Positions 37,613 through 45,840 of a DNA stretch of 47,190 bases are shown here, piece by piece. The translations under genes were made by a program, and so were the position numbers. Within the stretch, counting starts at the first letter, position 1, and every line of letters begins with the position of its first letter. The notes under the pieces are model-generated. The model ran no database searches. It was not told where the DNA came from and worked only from the letters and a program-made list of their open reading frames with translations. Source of the DNA: Candidatus Peregrinibacteria bacterium (GTDB taxonomy: Bacteria > Patescibacteriota > Gracilibacteria > UBA1369 > JABINC01); assembly GCA_030700255.1 (NCBI GenBank), contig JAUYJN010000010.1, positions 1 to 47,190 of the forward strand. Direction: 5' to 3'.

Positions 37613-38970
37613 TATTGCTCTAGGGTTAAATCGATACTTAGTATTCCTTTATATGAAGTTTCTTGTTCTTTTGATTTCGTAAAGCTATCCATCTTTATAT
37701 CTTGGAACATTGAAGATTTCTCAAATGCATCAAGTAAATCAGCACTAAGTGAGAAATTCTTACCATCATCAGAAACAGTTTCACCTATAACTGTAATTGA
37801 ATTTTTCGCCTGATCGAGTGTGAATGATGAATAGAATATTTCTCCGACTCCATCTTGCATCAATCTACTTCCGAATAATGGGTCTATTGATTGTGTGATT
37901 TTTTCTATCTCTTCGATAATATTTGACCACTTCAAACGTTTCTGCCGAAGAGCACTAAGGGTACCAAAGTTACTGGTATTACTTTCACTTAATAAGGATA
38001 ACATTTCTGCAAATTCTATATCGGTCATCGTTGGTATTTTATATTTACCAAACGCTGAATTAATAGTTTCATTATCAGCAAGTTTTGATACTGTTCTTAA
38101 AAAATCCGTTTCTTCAGGGTTTTTGCTATCTGTTATGCTCAAACGAATTTCATCTTTCAAAGCTTTTTTGAATGCTTGTTCAAGACCCCCACCTTCAGTT
38201 GGGTTAGCAGGGAGTTTATCCGGAACTATCTTGTATGAAAGAAGATCGTTTGCGAGGATAAGATCCTCTCTCATCTTTGCACGTAACGTCGGGAACTCTT
38301 TTTCCAGTTGAACTTTATCTTTTTGAGATACCAAAGAAGATGAATATAAAGAAGTCTTGTACAAATAAGAATCTGTAGTATAGACAAAGTCATCAAGTGC
38401 GTACTTCGCAAGTATATAGTTTTGTTTATTGATTTTTGATTGAAGCGTGAGCACTCTTTCATATGCATAAACATTCTTTTGTACCGGATTTTCTCCCAGT
38501 AGATTGAAAGTTGGATGTAGCTGAGTGTAGAAATATGAAAAAGTCAGTAGTATGATTAGAACTGTGAGTTTGAGTAGGTTCGCTCCAAGTACCGGTTTTT
38601 TATAAATCAAAAGTTCAGCATCATTATTTTTTGGTTTCAGAATTGAGTTAGTCTTTGTAGATGCATTTAAACTATTCATAAGTTGATCATCTGTTTTTTT
38701 CTTTGTAGGAAAAAGATCCGTAAAAACATTTGATGCGGGTTTTACCGGTTCAATTTTTTTGTTTTCTGCAGGTTTTGCGGCGATCTCAGTTGTTGATGCC
38801 GGCGCGCTATCAACCGGCTTGATAGTCAAACCGGCTCCCGTAGAAGCAAGTGGTTGACCAGGAGCAGTTCCATTAGATTTATTTTCAATGTTTTTTGCCC
38901 CGGTATTTTCCGGAGAGGCTTGTTTTTTTCCTTTGTGCGAATCTGTATATTTCTTGAGAAATTCAAACAT
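37612..38970 (-). CDS. PilN-like pilus assembly protein with long tail
   Basis: 452 aa. Residues 1-125 are low-complexity, rich in Ala/Pro/Lys/Ser, probably a disordered cytoplasmic tail. One membrane helix lies at about 131-149 (NLLKLTVLIILLTFSYFYT). The outer part is helical, then ends in a beta-alpha segment (NSITVIGETVSDDGKNFSLSADLLDAFEKSSMFQDIKMDSF) that matches the PilN C-terminus. It is far longer than classical PilN (~200 aa), and no separate pilM is present. It is first in the pilN-pilO-pilB-pilC run and has its own promoter after the rplL terminator. The PilN assignment is from position and the C-terminal motif. Confidence 0.6.
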   Translation of the reverse strand: MFEFLKKYTDSHKGKKQASPENTGAKNIENKSNGTAPGQPLASTGAGLTIKPVDSAPASTTEIAAKPAENKKIEPVKPASNVFTDLFPTKKKTDDQLMNSLNASTKTNSILKPKNNDAELLIYKKPVLGANLLKLTVLIILLTFSYFYTQLHPTFNLLGENPVQKNVYAYERVLTLQSKINKQNYILAKYALDDFVYTTDSYLYKTSLYSSSLVSQKDKVQLEKEFPTLRAKMREDLILANDLLSYKIVPDKLPANPTEGGGLEQAFKKALKDEIRLSITDSKNPEETDFLRTVSKLADNETINSAFGKYKIPTMTDIEFAEMLSLLSESNTSNFGTLSALRQKRLKWSNIIEEIEKITQSIDPLFGSRLMQDGVGEIFYSSFTLDQAKNSITVIGETVSDDGKNFSLSADLLDAFEKSSMFQDIKMDSFTKSKEQETSYKGILSIDLTLEQ

Positions 38971-38999
38971 ATGGTAGCTTTTTAATTCTAAATCTATTT

Positions 39000-39028
39000 A
39001 TTCTACCAAAAAACCACATTTTTTTCAA
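39000..39028 (-). promoter_or_regulatory. promoter of the pilus assembly operon
   Basis: Minus strand: TTGAAA (39028-39023), 17-base spacer, TAGAAT (39005-39000), 30 bases before the PilN-like ATG and just after the rplL terminator. Confidence 0.7.
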
Positions 39029-39044
39029 TACATATAGGGGATAA

Positions 39045-39075
39045 CAAAAAAGAACCCCGCTTGACAGCGGGGCCC
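39045..39075 (-). terminator. rho-independent terminator of rplJ-rplL
   Basis: Minus strand: GCCCCGC, loop TGTCAA, GCGGGGTTC, then a T-run. The stem is GC-rich and lies about 30 bases after the rplL stop. Confidence 0.9.
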
Positions 39076-39102
39076 TTTAGTTGTTTTTTCGCTTAAACGA
39101 AA

Positions 39103-39516
39103 CTATGCAAGTTCAACAGTTGCACCTGCAGCTTCAAGGTCAGCTTTCATTTTTTCAGCCTCAGCAGTTGGTACATTCTCTTTTACTGCTTTTGGAGCAC
39201 CATCTACGATGTCTTTAGCTTCTTTTAGACCAAGTCCGGTTATTTCTTTAACGACTTTGATCACAGCGATCTTAGAAGCTCCTCCGTCTTTAAGTACGAC
39301 GTTGAAAGCAGATTTAGCTACTTCATCGTCTCCACCAGCGCTAGCGCCGCCAGCAGGGGCAGCCATTGCAACTGGAGCAGCAGCACTAATACCATACTCT
39401 TCTTCCATAAACTTAACTACATTGTTAAGTTGCACGATGTTTAACTTTTCAACAGCATCGATAACTGCTTGTTCTTCTTTTGAAAGCTTTACTGCTTCCT
39501 TAGTTCCTTCTGACAT
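39103..39516 (-). CDS. rplL: 50S ribosomal protein L7/L12
   Basis: 137 aa. The N-terminal dimerisation helices (about 12-45, LSKEEQAVIDAVEKLNIVQL) are followed by the Ala/Gly hinge (AAAPVAMAAPAGGASAGG, about 45-65) and the conserved C-terminal domain (KSAFNVVLKDGGASKIAVIK, VKEITGLGLKEAKDIVD, VPTAEAEKMKADLEAAGATVEL) that recruits translation factors. It is slightly longer than many L7/L12 proteins. It follows rplJ by 42 bases and ends at a strong terminator. Confidence 0.97.
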   Translation of the reverse strand: MSEGTKEAVKLSKEEQAVIDAVEKLNIVQLNNVVKFMEEEYGISAAAPVAMAAPAGGASAGGDDEVAKSAFNVVLKDGGASKIAVIKVVKEITGLGLKEAKDIVDGAPKAVKENVPTAEAEKMKADLEAAGATVELA

Positions 39517-39558
39517 AGTTTTGAATGTTAGAAATATAAATTAGTAATAAATGTTTTA

Positions 39559-40092
39559 TTATTCAGCAGCTTCAGCAGGTTTGCTCTTAGAATATTCAGA
39601 AAGTCCACGAGCAAATGATGAAAGTGGTGCATTAAGCATAGATGCAAAGCTTGCGAGTGGAGAATTAAGCATACCAACGAATTTCGCAAGTAGTTGTTCT
39701 TTTCCAGGGATGTCAGCCAATTCATTCGCACCTTTCGTTCCTAAAAATTGTCCTTCTAGAAATAGAGCGATAAGCTCCATTTTCTTCTTTTTTGGATCTT
39801 GTGCCTTTACAAGTTTAGCAGCAGTTACTTCATCTTGAGAGAATGCGAGTCCAACGCTACCTTCCATAAGATCCTTAGTTACATCATATCCGGCTTCTTT
39901 TGCAGCAATACAGATAAGTGTTTTCTTAGCGATCTTGAATGATACGTTATTATCTCTAAGCTTTCTTCTAAAACCTTGTGCTTCTTCAACGCTTAATCCT
40001 TTAGTCTTCGCTACAGCAACCGATTTAGCACCTTTGAAGTCTGCTATTAGCCCTTGCAGGATCTCATCCTTTTTGTCTTTTGTTATTGGCAT
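39559..40092 (-). CDS. rplJ: 50S ribosomal protein L10
   Basis: 177 aa. MPITKDKKDEILQGLIADFKGAKSVAVAKTKGLSVEEAQGFRRKLR is the classic L10 start, followed by NVSFKIAKKTL and GSVGLAFSQDEV. The C-terminal helix that carries L7/L12 dimers is the SFASMLNAPLSSFARGLSEYSK region. L10 anchors the stalk on 23S rRNA and represses its own operon by binding its leader RNA, present here upstream at 40158-40330. Confidence 0.97.
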   Translation of the reverse strand: MPITKDKKDEILQGLIADFKGAKSVAVAKTKGLSVEEAQGFRRKLRDNNVSFKIAKKTLICIAAKEAGYDVTKDLMEGSVGLAFSQDEVTAAKLVKAQDPKKKKMELIALFLEGQFLGTKGANELADIPGKEQLLAKFVGMLNSPLASFASMLNAPLSSFARGLSEYSKSKPAEAAE

Positions 40093-40157
40093 TTTTTGTA
40101 ATTAAATTTTATAAATTTTATTATGCTTAGGCGGTTGCTTCGCTCCGTGCGTGGGAC

Positions 40158-40184
40158 AAAAAAAACTACGACACTGTATCGTAG
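40158..40184 (-). terminator. attenuator hairpin in the rplJ leader
   Basis: Minus strand: CTACGA, a 7-base loop region, TCGTAG, then eight T residues. It lies about 65 bases before the rplJ ATG, inside the leader, so it is likely a regulated terminator controlled by the L10 leader structure. Confidence 0.75.
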
Positions 40185-40330
40185 CGAGAGTTGACATTGC
40201 CTTTTTAAGTGAGCACTAGGTGGGAAAGCTGTGCTACCACCTTAAGGCGTTGATATGTCTATCTCGGCGGGTCTTATCACTTTTGCCGGTCCCATTTGGC
40301 CAAAAGTTGCCTGCTGTCTACGATTACGGG
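40158..40330 (-). ncRNA. ribosomal protein L10 leader
   Basis: The transcript from the promoter at 40334-40362 contains GTAGACAGCAGGC (40321-40309) and AAGACCCGCCGAGAT (40275-40261), matching the conserved halves of the L10 leader (kink-turn stem bound by the L10-L12 complex). A second stem (GGTGG...CCACC, about 40245-40221) and an attenuator follow. The leader explains most of the 314-base gap between rplJ and miaA. The expected role is feedback control of L10/L12 synthesis. Confidence 0.85.
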
Positions 40331-40333
40331 AGG

Positions 40334-40362
40334 ATTCTACGTAAGCGACCCTATATTGTCAA
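40334..40362 (-). promoter_or_regulatory. rplJ operon promoter
   Basis: Minus strand: perfect TTGACA (40362-40357), 17-base spacer, TAGAAT (40339-40334). It gives a start a few bases before the L10 leader. Confidence 0.8.
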
Positions 40363-40406
40363 GAGATTTACAATACCTTGCCATTTTTAATCAATTTTGC
40401 TCATAT

Positions 40407-41414
40407 ATGCGCATGATAATCGAAGAAATCAAAAAATTGATCCGGTCTCACCTTGATGCAATCCCAGAGGGGAGTGTTCCGCTCATCTGCATCATTGGGC
40501 CGACTGCTGTTGGCAAGACAGCCTTGAGTATTGGGCTTGCGCAAGCCTTCAACGCTGAAATCATTTCTGCAGATTCGCGCCAGGTTTACAAGGGGATGGA
40601 TATTGGTACTGACAAGATTACGCCGGAAGAAATGGACGGAGTACCTCACCACATGCTTGATCAAGTCGAGCCGGATGAGGCGTTTTCGGTATTTGATTTT
40701 AAACGCATAGCTGATGAATTGATTCCACAGATTTACGAACGTGGTCATATTCCATTTATAGTAGGTGGTACTATGCTTTATACGGATGCAGTTGTGAATA
40801 ATTTTGATTTTGATGGTGTAAAACCAAACGAAGAGTTGCGCACAGAACTACAAAAATTCCTCGATGAAAATGGCAAAGAGGCTCTGCACAAAAGACTTGA
40901 AGAGCTCGACACGGAAGTCGCAAAAAAGATTCATGCAAATAATACTCACTATGTTATGAGGGCGATTGAGAAAATGATGAATTCTAATGACAAGCAAAAT
41001 GGCCTGGCAAACGAGAAAACCCAAGGTTCAAAATCTTGTACTAGTACGAGTCAGAAATATGAAAGGTCAAACAATTATCATATCCTCAAAATCGGGCTGA
41101 TGCGTCCTCGTGAAGAAATTTATGAGCGAATCAATTCACGAGTTGAGAAGCAGTTGGAAGATGGAAAACTCGAGGCTGAAGCAAAACATTTTATAGACAA
41201 ATATGGTAAAGATGAGCGCTCTATCACAGGTCTTGGCTACCGACAGTTTGTAGAATATTTAAATGGTGAACACACACTTGATGACGTCAAAATTCGTCTC
41301 CAAAAAGAAACTCGCAATTTCGCAAAACGTCAGATAGGCTGGTGGAAAAAAGACGACAGCATTCACTGGTTCGATGTAAGCAGGAACCCTCTAATCAACA
41401 ATATTAATTCTTAA
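40407..41414 (+). CDS. miaA: tRNA dimethylallyltransferase
   Basis: The open frame starts at 40296, but the upstream part encodes the L10 leader complement. ATG 40407 (335 aa), or 40413, fits the family. Motifs: P-loop GPTAVGKT, DSRQVYKGMDIGTDK, HHMLD, GGTMLYTDAVV, RAIEKM and GLGYRQFVEYL. MiaA transfers dimethylallyl to A37 of UNN-reading tRNAs. Residues about 193-221 form a variable loop that contains the SCTSTSQ peptide (210-216) encoded by a repeat also found at 98-123. The enzyme core appears intact on both sides. It is followed after 11 bases by a MazG-like gene and is divergent from rplJ. Confidence 0.95.
   Translation: MRMIIEEIKKLIRSHLDAIPEGSVPLICIIGPTAVGKTALSIGLAQAFNAEIISADSRQVYKGMDIGTDKITPEEMDGVPHHMLDQVEPDEAFSVFDFKRIADELIPQIYERGHIPFIVGGTMLYTDAVVNNFDFDGVKPNEELRTELQKFLDENGKEALHKRLEELDTEVAKKIHANNTHYVMRAIEKMMNSNDKQNGLANEKTQGSKSCTSTSQKYERSNNYHILKIGLMRPREEIYERINSRVEKQLEDGKLEAEAKHFIDKYGKDERSITGLGYRQFVEYLNGEHTLDDVKIRLQKETRNFAKRQIGWWKKDDSIHWFDVSRNPLINNINS
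41030..41055. repeat. 26-bp repeat, copy 2, in miaA
   Basis: Identical over 26 bases to 98-123. The core GTACTAGTAC is a perfect 10-bp palindrome, extended to 16 bases if one G-T pair is allowed. Both copies are read in the same frame, giving KSCTSTSQ. Confidence 0.85.
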
Positions 41415-41425
41415 TTGCACGACTG

Positions 41426-41797
41426 ATGACAAATTTTAACACACTCGTAGAACTGGCAAAAAAACTTCGTGCCGAAGGTGGTTGTCCATGGGACCGGAAG
41501 CAGACTATTGAGTCTTTGGCGAAATGTATAAAGGAAGAATCGGATGAGGTGCAGGAGGCGATTGATAAAAAAGATCATCCGAATTTGAAGGAAGAATTGG
41601 GGGACTTGTTGTTTTCTATGGTTATGATGATAAATATTGCGGCAGAAGAAGAGCATTTTGACTATACTGATGTTTTCAAAGCTATCGAAGAAAAAATTAT
41701 CTCTCGTCACACATGGGTTTTTGGTGATGATAAAGTCGCGACAGCGGAGGATGCACTCGCACTTTGGAAGAAGAATAAGGAGAAGGAAAGTAAATAG
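41426..41797 (+). CDS. MazG-like nucleotide pyrophosphohydrolase
   Basis: 123 aa, a single MazG domain. CPWDRKQTIESLAKCIKEESDEVQEAI holds the EExxE metal site, EELGDLLFSMVMMINIA the ExxD site, and KIISRHTWVFGD corresponds to the family's RHPHVF. The family hydrolyses (d)NTPs to monophosphates, clearing damaged nucleotides or countering alarmone buildup. It is about half the length of E. coli MazG, as in many single-domain versions. It lies 11 bases downstream of miaA and upstream of recJ, probably in the same transcript. Confidence 0.9.
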   Translation: MTNFNTLVELAKKLRAEGGCPWDRKQTIESLAKCIKEESDEVQEAIDKKDHPNLKEELGDLLFSMVMMINIAAEEEHFDYTDVFKAIEEKIISRHTWVFGDDKVATAEDALALWKKNKEKESK

Positions 41798-41840
41798 TCA
41801 CTATTGTTTTCGATAAAGATTGTATGGTATTTTGAATATG

Positions 41841-41855
41841 TCCCGAAAGTCGGGA
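41841..41855. repeat. triloop hairpin in the mazG-recJ spacer
   Basis: TCCCGA, loop AAG, TCGGGA, followed by an A/T-rich stretch with ATTTTT after about 16 bases. It could be a weak terminator or one more of the short GC hairpins in the window. Confidence 0.45.
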
Positions 41856-41894
41856 TGTATAAAACAATTTTTAAATTTAATTTAATAAGATCAC

Positions 41895-43589
41895 ATGTCC
41901 GTAACCGGAAAACTATGGAACTTACTCTCAGAAGACAGATCGGCGCCATTACTTAAAAGACTTCTTGAAGTCAGAGGTATCGTAAACGAAGAAGATATTG
42001 AAGCATTCTTACATGATACGAAAACATTGCATGATCCATTTGGCCTAAAAGATATGGAAAAAGCAGTTTCTCGTGTAAAAGATGCTATCAATACCGGTCA
42101 AAAGATCATTATATTCGGAGACTACGATGTTGATGGCATTTCAGGGACGTCTGTGTTGGTGCATACATTGGAGCGCATTGGCGCAAATGTGTCATATCGT
42201 TTACCACATAGGGTAAACAATGGATATGGCCTGACGGAAGAGTTTATAGAAGAGTTTCAAAAAATAGGCGTAAGTCTTGTAATCACTGTAGATTGTGGAA
42301 TATCCTGCAAACCTCAGATAGATCTTGCAAAAGAATATGGAATAGATGTGATTATTACTGATCATCATTTGATTCCGGAGGCATTTCCAACATCAGCATA
42401 TGCTATTTTGCATCCACTTCAGAAGGATTGTGATTATATATTCCCATATTTATCAGGTTCCGGAATGGCTTTTAAATTTGCATGCGCACTTTTGAAAGGT
42501 TATCTACCTGAGGCTGAATATGAGAAGGAGGTTGACCAATTATGTGATTTGGCATGTCTCGGGACAGTTGCTGATCTTGTACCTTTGAAGGGAGAAAATA
42601 GAGTTATAGTAAAAAGAGGGCTCCGTGGTATTCACATGGGACGTTGGCCGGGGATAGCAGCTATCAAGGAGGTAGCAAATATCACTACTGATGCCGGAGA
42701 ATGGGATGCGGATGTTATAGGCTACGGCCTCGGGCCCCGCATAAATGCGGCCGGCCGTATATCGGAAGCTTATTTTGCACTTCAGACACTGCTCGGTAAA
42801 AAAGAATTTGCTATGAAATTAGAGACTTTGAACAACGAAAGAAAGGAGATGACTTACAAGGCACTCGAAGAGCTTGAAGAGATTATAGCCGGCAAGGACA
42901 AGGGTGCAAAAATTATTATAGAAAATTCAAAGGATTGGCATACCGGTATCATAGGTCTACTTGCCGGTAAAATGGCGGAAAAACACAAGAAACCAGTGAT
43001 AATCATGGAAGATCGCGGACATGAATTAGTCGGCTCTTCTCGTTCTCCGGAATTTTTCTCGATGGTAGATGCTCTATCTGATGTGAGTGATTTACTTGTG
43101 AGTTTCGGAGGACATACTCAAGCTGCCGGATTTACTATAAAAAAAGAAAATCTTGCTGATTTCAAAAAACGTATGAGAAAGCTCGCAGAAGATGGGTTGA
43201 ACGTAACTCAATTGAAGAACACTCTTGATATAGATACTTTGGTTGATATGTCTGAATTGGATTGGAGTTCATATGACATGATAAAATCAATGGCTCCTTT
43301 TGGAGTAGGTAATAAGAAGCCAAAATTCCTTCTGAAGGACATTGAGGTTCGGAATATTTATTGTATAGGCGCTGACAAAAGACATCTTCGATTTGACGCG
43401 TTTCAAGAAGGACCTCTATCTAGTGGCGGTACAGAGTCGCGTGGACTTCAAGTTATTGGATTCAATATGGGAGAATACGAAAAAGATTTATATGATGGTA
43501 GAAAAATCAGCCTTGTTGCACATCTGGATAAAAACACTTGGAATGGAGATACATTCCTGCAACTCAGGCTTGTAGATTTTGAAATTTAA
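41895..43589 (+). CDS. recJ: single-stranded-DNA exonuclease RecJ
   Basis: 564 aa. The DHH domain holds DYDVDGISGT at about 76-85 and the signature TDHHLIPE near 155-162, with VDCGIS between. DHHA1 has GLGPRINAAGRIS and SFGGHTQAAGFTI (about 404-416), and an OB-like C-terminal domain ends the protein. RecJ degrades single-stranded DNA 5' to 3' in recombination and mismatch repair. Length and motifs are normal. It follows the MazG-like gene after 97 bases. Confidence 0.95.
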   Translation: MSVTGKLWNLLSEDRSAPLLKRLLEVRGIVNEEDIEAFLHDTKTLHDPFGLKDMEKAVSRVKDAINTGQKIIIFGDYDVDGISGTSVLVHTLERIGANVSYRLPHRVNNGYGLTEEFIEEFQKIGVSLVITVDCGISCKPQIDLAKEYGIDVIITDHHLIPEAFPTSAYAILHPLQKDCDYIFPYLSGSGMAFKFACALLKGYLPEAEYEKEVDQLCDLACLGTVADLVPLKGENRVIVKRGLRGIHMGRWPGIAAIKEVANITTDAGEWDADVIGYGLGPRINAAGRISEAYFALQTLLGKKEFAMKLETLNNERKEMTYKALEELEEIIAGKDKGAKIIIENSKDWHTGIIGLLAGKMAEKHKKPVIIMEDRGHELVGSSRSPEFFSMVDALSDVSDLLVSFGGHTQAAGFTIKKENLADFKKRMRKLAEDGLNVTQLKNTLDIDTLVDMSELDWSSYDMIKSMAPFGVGNKKPKFLLKDIEVRNIYCIGADKRHLRFDAFQEGPLSSGGTESRGLQVIGFNMGEYEKDLYDGRKISLVAHLDKNTWNGDTFLQLRLVDFEI

Positions 43590-43691
43590 AATTAAAAAAA
43601 ATCACCCTTAGATTTTAATAATTTTTTAACTTTGCCCTGTATAGTAGGGTCGTTTTCATTATATTAATTTGACTGAGAACTATCCTAAATG

Positions 43692-43728
43692 CTATACTGT
43701 AATACAGGTTATTACAAAGTATTACAGC
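43692..43728 (+). promoter_or_regulatory. operator of the second toxin-antitoxin pair
   Basis: CTGTAATACAG (43697-43707), TTATTACA and GTATTACAG lie in a row just before the antitoxin ATG at 43743. They are forward and reverse copies of the TGTAATAC motif found as a tandem repeat before the first pair (34332-34353), a likely RHH binding site. Confidence 0.6.
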
Positions 43729-43742
43729 TAAAAAGCTTTAAA

Positions 43743-43964
43743 ATGAGACAAATTCTTAACATTTCAATGCCTCTCAATATGATAAAAATCATAAAAAAAG
43801 AGGTTAAGGAAGGGGGCTATGCTTCTGTAAGTGAATTTCTTCGCTATCTTATACGAGAGTGGCAACAAGAGAAGTTGCTTAGAGAATTGAATCAGCAAAC
43901 CAAGGATTTCGAAGCAGGCAAAGGGATTGTTCTTAAGTCATTCAAAGACTTAGATAATCTGTAA
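43743..43964 (+). CDS. ribbon-helix-helix antitoxin, second pair
   Basis: The frame opens at 43689, but that start would translate the operator. The ATG at 43743 gives 73 aa and aligns with the other antitoxin: MRQILNISMPLNMIKIIKKE versus MRAILNVSLPPDKKKEIERR. It is an RHH fold with a C-terminal toxin-binding helix (LLRELNQQTKDFEAG). It ends in TAA, and the toxin ATG follows immediately. Confidence 0.85.
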   Translation: MRQILNISMPLNMIKIIKKEVKEGGYASVSEFLRYLIREWQQEKLLRELNQQTKDFEAGKGIVLKSFKDLDNL

Positions 43965-44222
43965 ATGCAACTCACATATCATCCAAAATTTGTTAAGCAG
44001 TATAAAAAACTGCCTGAAAATATAAAGAAGCTACTTCAGAAGAAAGGTGGTATTTTTATGCATGATCCTTTTGACGAGAGTCTCAAAACTCACAAGCTTA
44101 AGGGGGAACTCATGAATTATTATTCATTTCGGGTTAATTATGAGTACAGAGTCATGTTTAAGTTTATGGACAACGATGTGATCCTATTTTATCAAGTAGG
44201 TACTCATGAAGTTTATGACTAA
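43965..44222 (+). CDS. RelE-family toxin, second pair
   Basis: 85 aa. MQLTYHPKFVKQYKKLPENIKKLLQKK is the helical start, and THKLKGELMNYYSFRVNYEYRVMFK and VILFYQVGTHEVYD are the catalytic sheet region. It is paralogous to the toxin at 33809-34081 and, like it, follows its antitoxin with almost no gap. The expected activity is ribosome-dependent mRNA cleavage, neutralised by the antitoxin. Confidence 0.85.
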   Translation: MQLTYHPKFVKQYKKLPENIKKLLQKKGGIFMHDPFDESLKTHKLKGELMNYYSFRVNYEYRVMFKFMDNDVILFYQVGTHEVYD

Positions 44223-44295
44223 TTCCATTTGCAACGTGGGTGTGTTTCATGTAAACTTGTCCCTTCATAAAAACTGTAAATTACTCACTTAGGGG

Positions 44296-44324
44296 TTTAC
44301 AGAAGCGCCATTATCTAGTATAAT
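44296..44324 (+). promoter_or_regulatory. promoter of the DHH phosphoesterase gene
   Basis: TTTACA (44296-44301), 17-base spacer, perfect TATAAT (44319-44324), about 20 bases before the ATG at 44344. Confidence 0.75.
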
Positions 44325-44343
44325 TACTCAATCATATATTCAA

Positions 44344-45840
44344 ATGTCAGTGGATCAAAAAACATTACAAGACGCGGTTGATATCTTAAATAAGAGTCAC
44401 AAAATTCTTATTACTCCTTCGAGTCCTGCGGACGGAGATTCTCTAGGAGCTGCACTTTCGCTTTACTTGGTATTGCGTAAGCTCGGTAAGGAGCCGACCG
44501 TTGTAATGTCTGATGACGTTCCTGAGACGTATGAATTTTTGCCAAAGACAGACGACATTCATCGTGAACTTTTTGGTGTTAAGGACTTTGTTATAACGCT
44601 TGATTGCAAGGATGCAGAGGTTGATACAATCAAATATTTGGTAGAGGAAAATGTTGTAAATATTATTGTTACTCCAAAATCAGGACGATTTAAAAAAGAG
44701 TCAGTTGCCTTTAAAAATGGTTCTGAGAATTTTGATTTGATAGTTACCGTTGATGCCGGTGATATTCATCAGATGCGTGAACTTTATGATGAAAACAAAG
44801 AGATGTTTGAATCATTACCACTTCTTAATATCGATCATCACGCTTCGAATTCAAAATTTGGAACTGTGAATTTTGTTGATTTGGATAGCTCATCTACAAC
44901 TCAGGCCCTTATCAAAATCATAGATGCCCTCAACACTACCGGAGCAGAGATCATAGATAAGGATATAGCGACTTTGTTACTTACAGGACTTATAACTGAT
45001 ACTGGTTCTTTTCAGCATGCAAATACCACACCTCAAGCCTTTGAGGTGGCTTCCCGTCTACTTGATCTAGGGGCGGAGCAACAGGAGATTATCAAAAAAG
45101 TTTATAAGACAAAGAGCCTATCTACTTTGAAATTATGGGGTAGGGTACTTTCAAAAATTCAATTTGAAGAAGAGTACAGACTTGTTTGGTCAACGATTAC
45201 AACTGAAGATTTACTTGAAACTAATTCAACCACAGAAGAGGCGAATGGAATTATCGATGAATTGATGAGCAATGCACCTGGAGCGGAATTGATATTACTT
45301 TTGAAACAAAAGGCTGATGATTTGTTATCGGGCTCTGTTAGAACAAATTCAGATAGCGTTGATGGCAGTGCTTTTGCAGCGAAATTTGGCGGCGGCGGAC
45401 ACGTGCGCGCAGCTGGGTTCCGCATAAAAGGTAAAAACATGATTGATGCAGAGGCAGAGGTAATAGCCGCCGCAAAAGAATTCCAAGCTGCTAGGCTTGG
45501 TTTGAATGCTGCGACTGCACCAAAAATGGAAGAAGTAATGATGGAAGCGGAAAAACTTGAACAACCGGTTAAATCTGAAGAGGTCGTTGATAAATTAACT
45601 CGTGACTTTGTTGGTAAAAAAGACGATACAGAGGCTGTGCAAGTTGCTCAGATGGTAAGTCAGCATATTCAACCTCCTCAACAAGAAGTGATTGCACCGC
45701 AACCGGCTATGTATCCACCCCCCCCTCCAATGCCGATTACCCCACCTATGCAGCAAATGCCGCCACCATCACCAACGCAAGGGCCGCCACCATCACCAAC
45801 GCAAGAGCTGCCAACTCCGCCGATTCCGCCGATAGTTTAA
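44344..45840 (+). CDS. DHH/DHHA1 phosphoesterase, NrnA-like, with Pro-rich tail
   Basis: 498 aa. DHH domain: ADGDSLGAALSLYLVL near residues 30-45, VTVDAGD, NIDHHASNSKFG near 164-175, and GLITDTGSFQH. DHHA1: AAKFGGGGHVRAAGF near 343-357. The family degrades nanoRNA, cyclic dinucleotide products or pAp. The first motif has ADGD where DPDGD is more common. Residues after about 440 are low-complexity Pro/Gln (PPPPPMPITPPMQQMPPPSP...), with PPPSPTQ encoded twice in tandem, a tail not expected in NrnA. The stop overlaps the convergent yebC stop by 4 bases. Confidence 0.85.
   Translation: MSVDQKTLQDAVDILNKSHKILITPSSPADGDSLGAALSLYLVLRKLGKEPTVVMSDDVPETYEFLPKTDDIHRELFGVKDFVITLDCKDAEVDTIKYLVEENVVNIIVTPKSGRFKKESVAFKNGSENFDLIVTVDAGDIHQMRELYDENKEMFESLPLLNIDHHASNSKFGTVNFVDLDSSSTTQALIKIIDALNTTGAEIIDKDIATLLLTGLITDTGSFQHANTTPQAFEVASRLLDLGAEQQEIIKKVYKTKSLSTLKLWGRVLSKIQFEEEYRLVWSTITTEDLLETNSTTEEANGIIDELMSNAPGAELILLLKQKADDLLSGSVRTNSDSVDGSAFAAKFGGGGHVRAAGFRIKGKNMIDAEAEVIAAAKEFQAARLGLNAATAPKMEEVMMEAEKLEQPVKSEEVVDKLTRDFVGKKDDTEAVQVAQMVSQHIQPPQQEVIAPQPAMYPPPPPMPITPPMQQMPPPSPTQGPPPSPTQELPTPPIPPIV

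Noticed and set aside
43634-43650. Possible terminator after recJ
   Set aside because: Only a 4-bp CCCT/AGGG stem with a short T-run; too weak to call.
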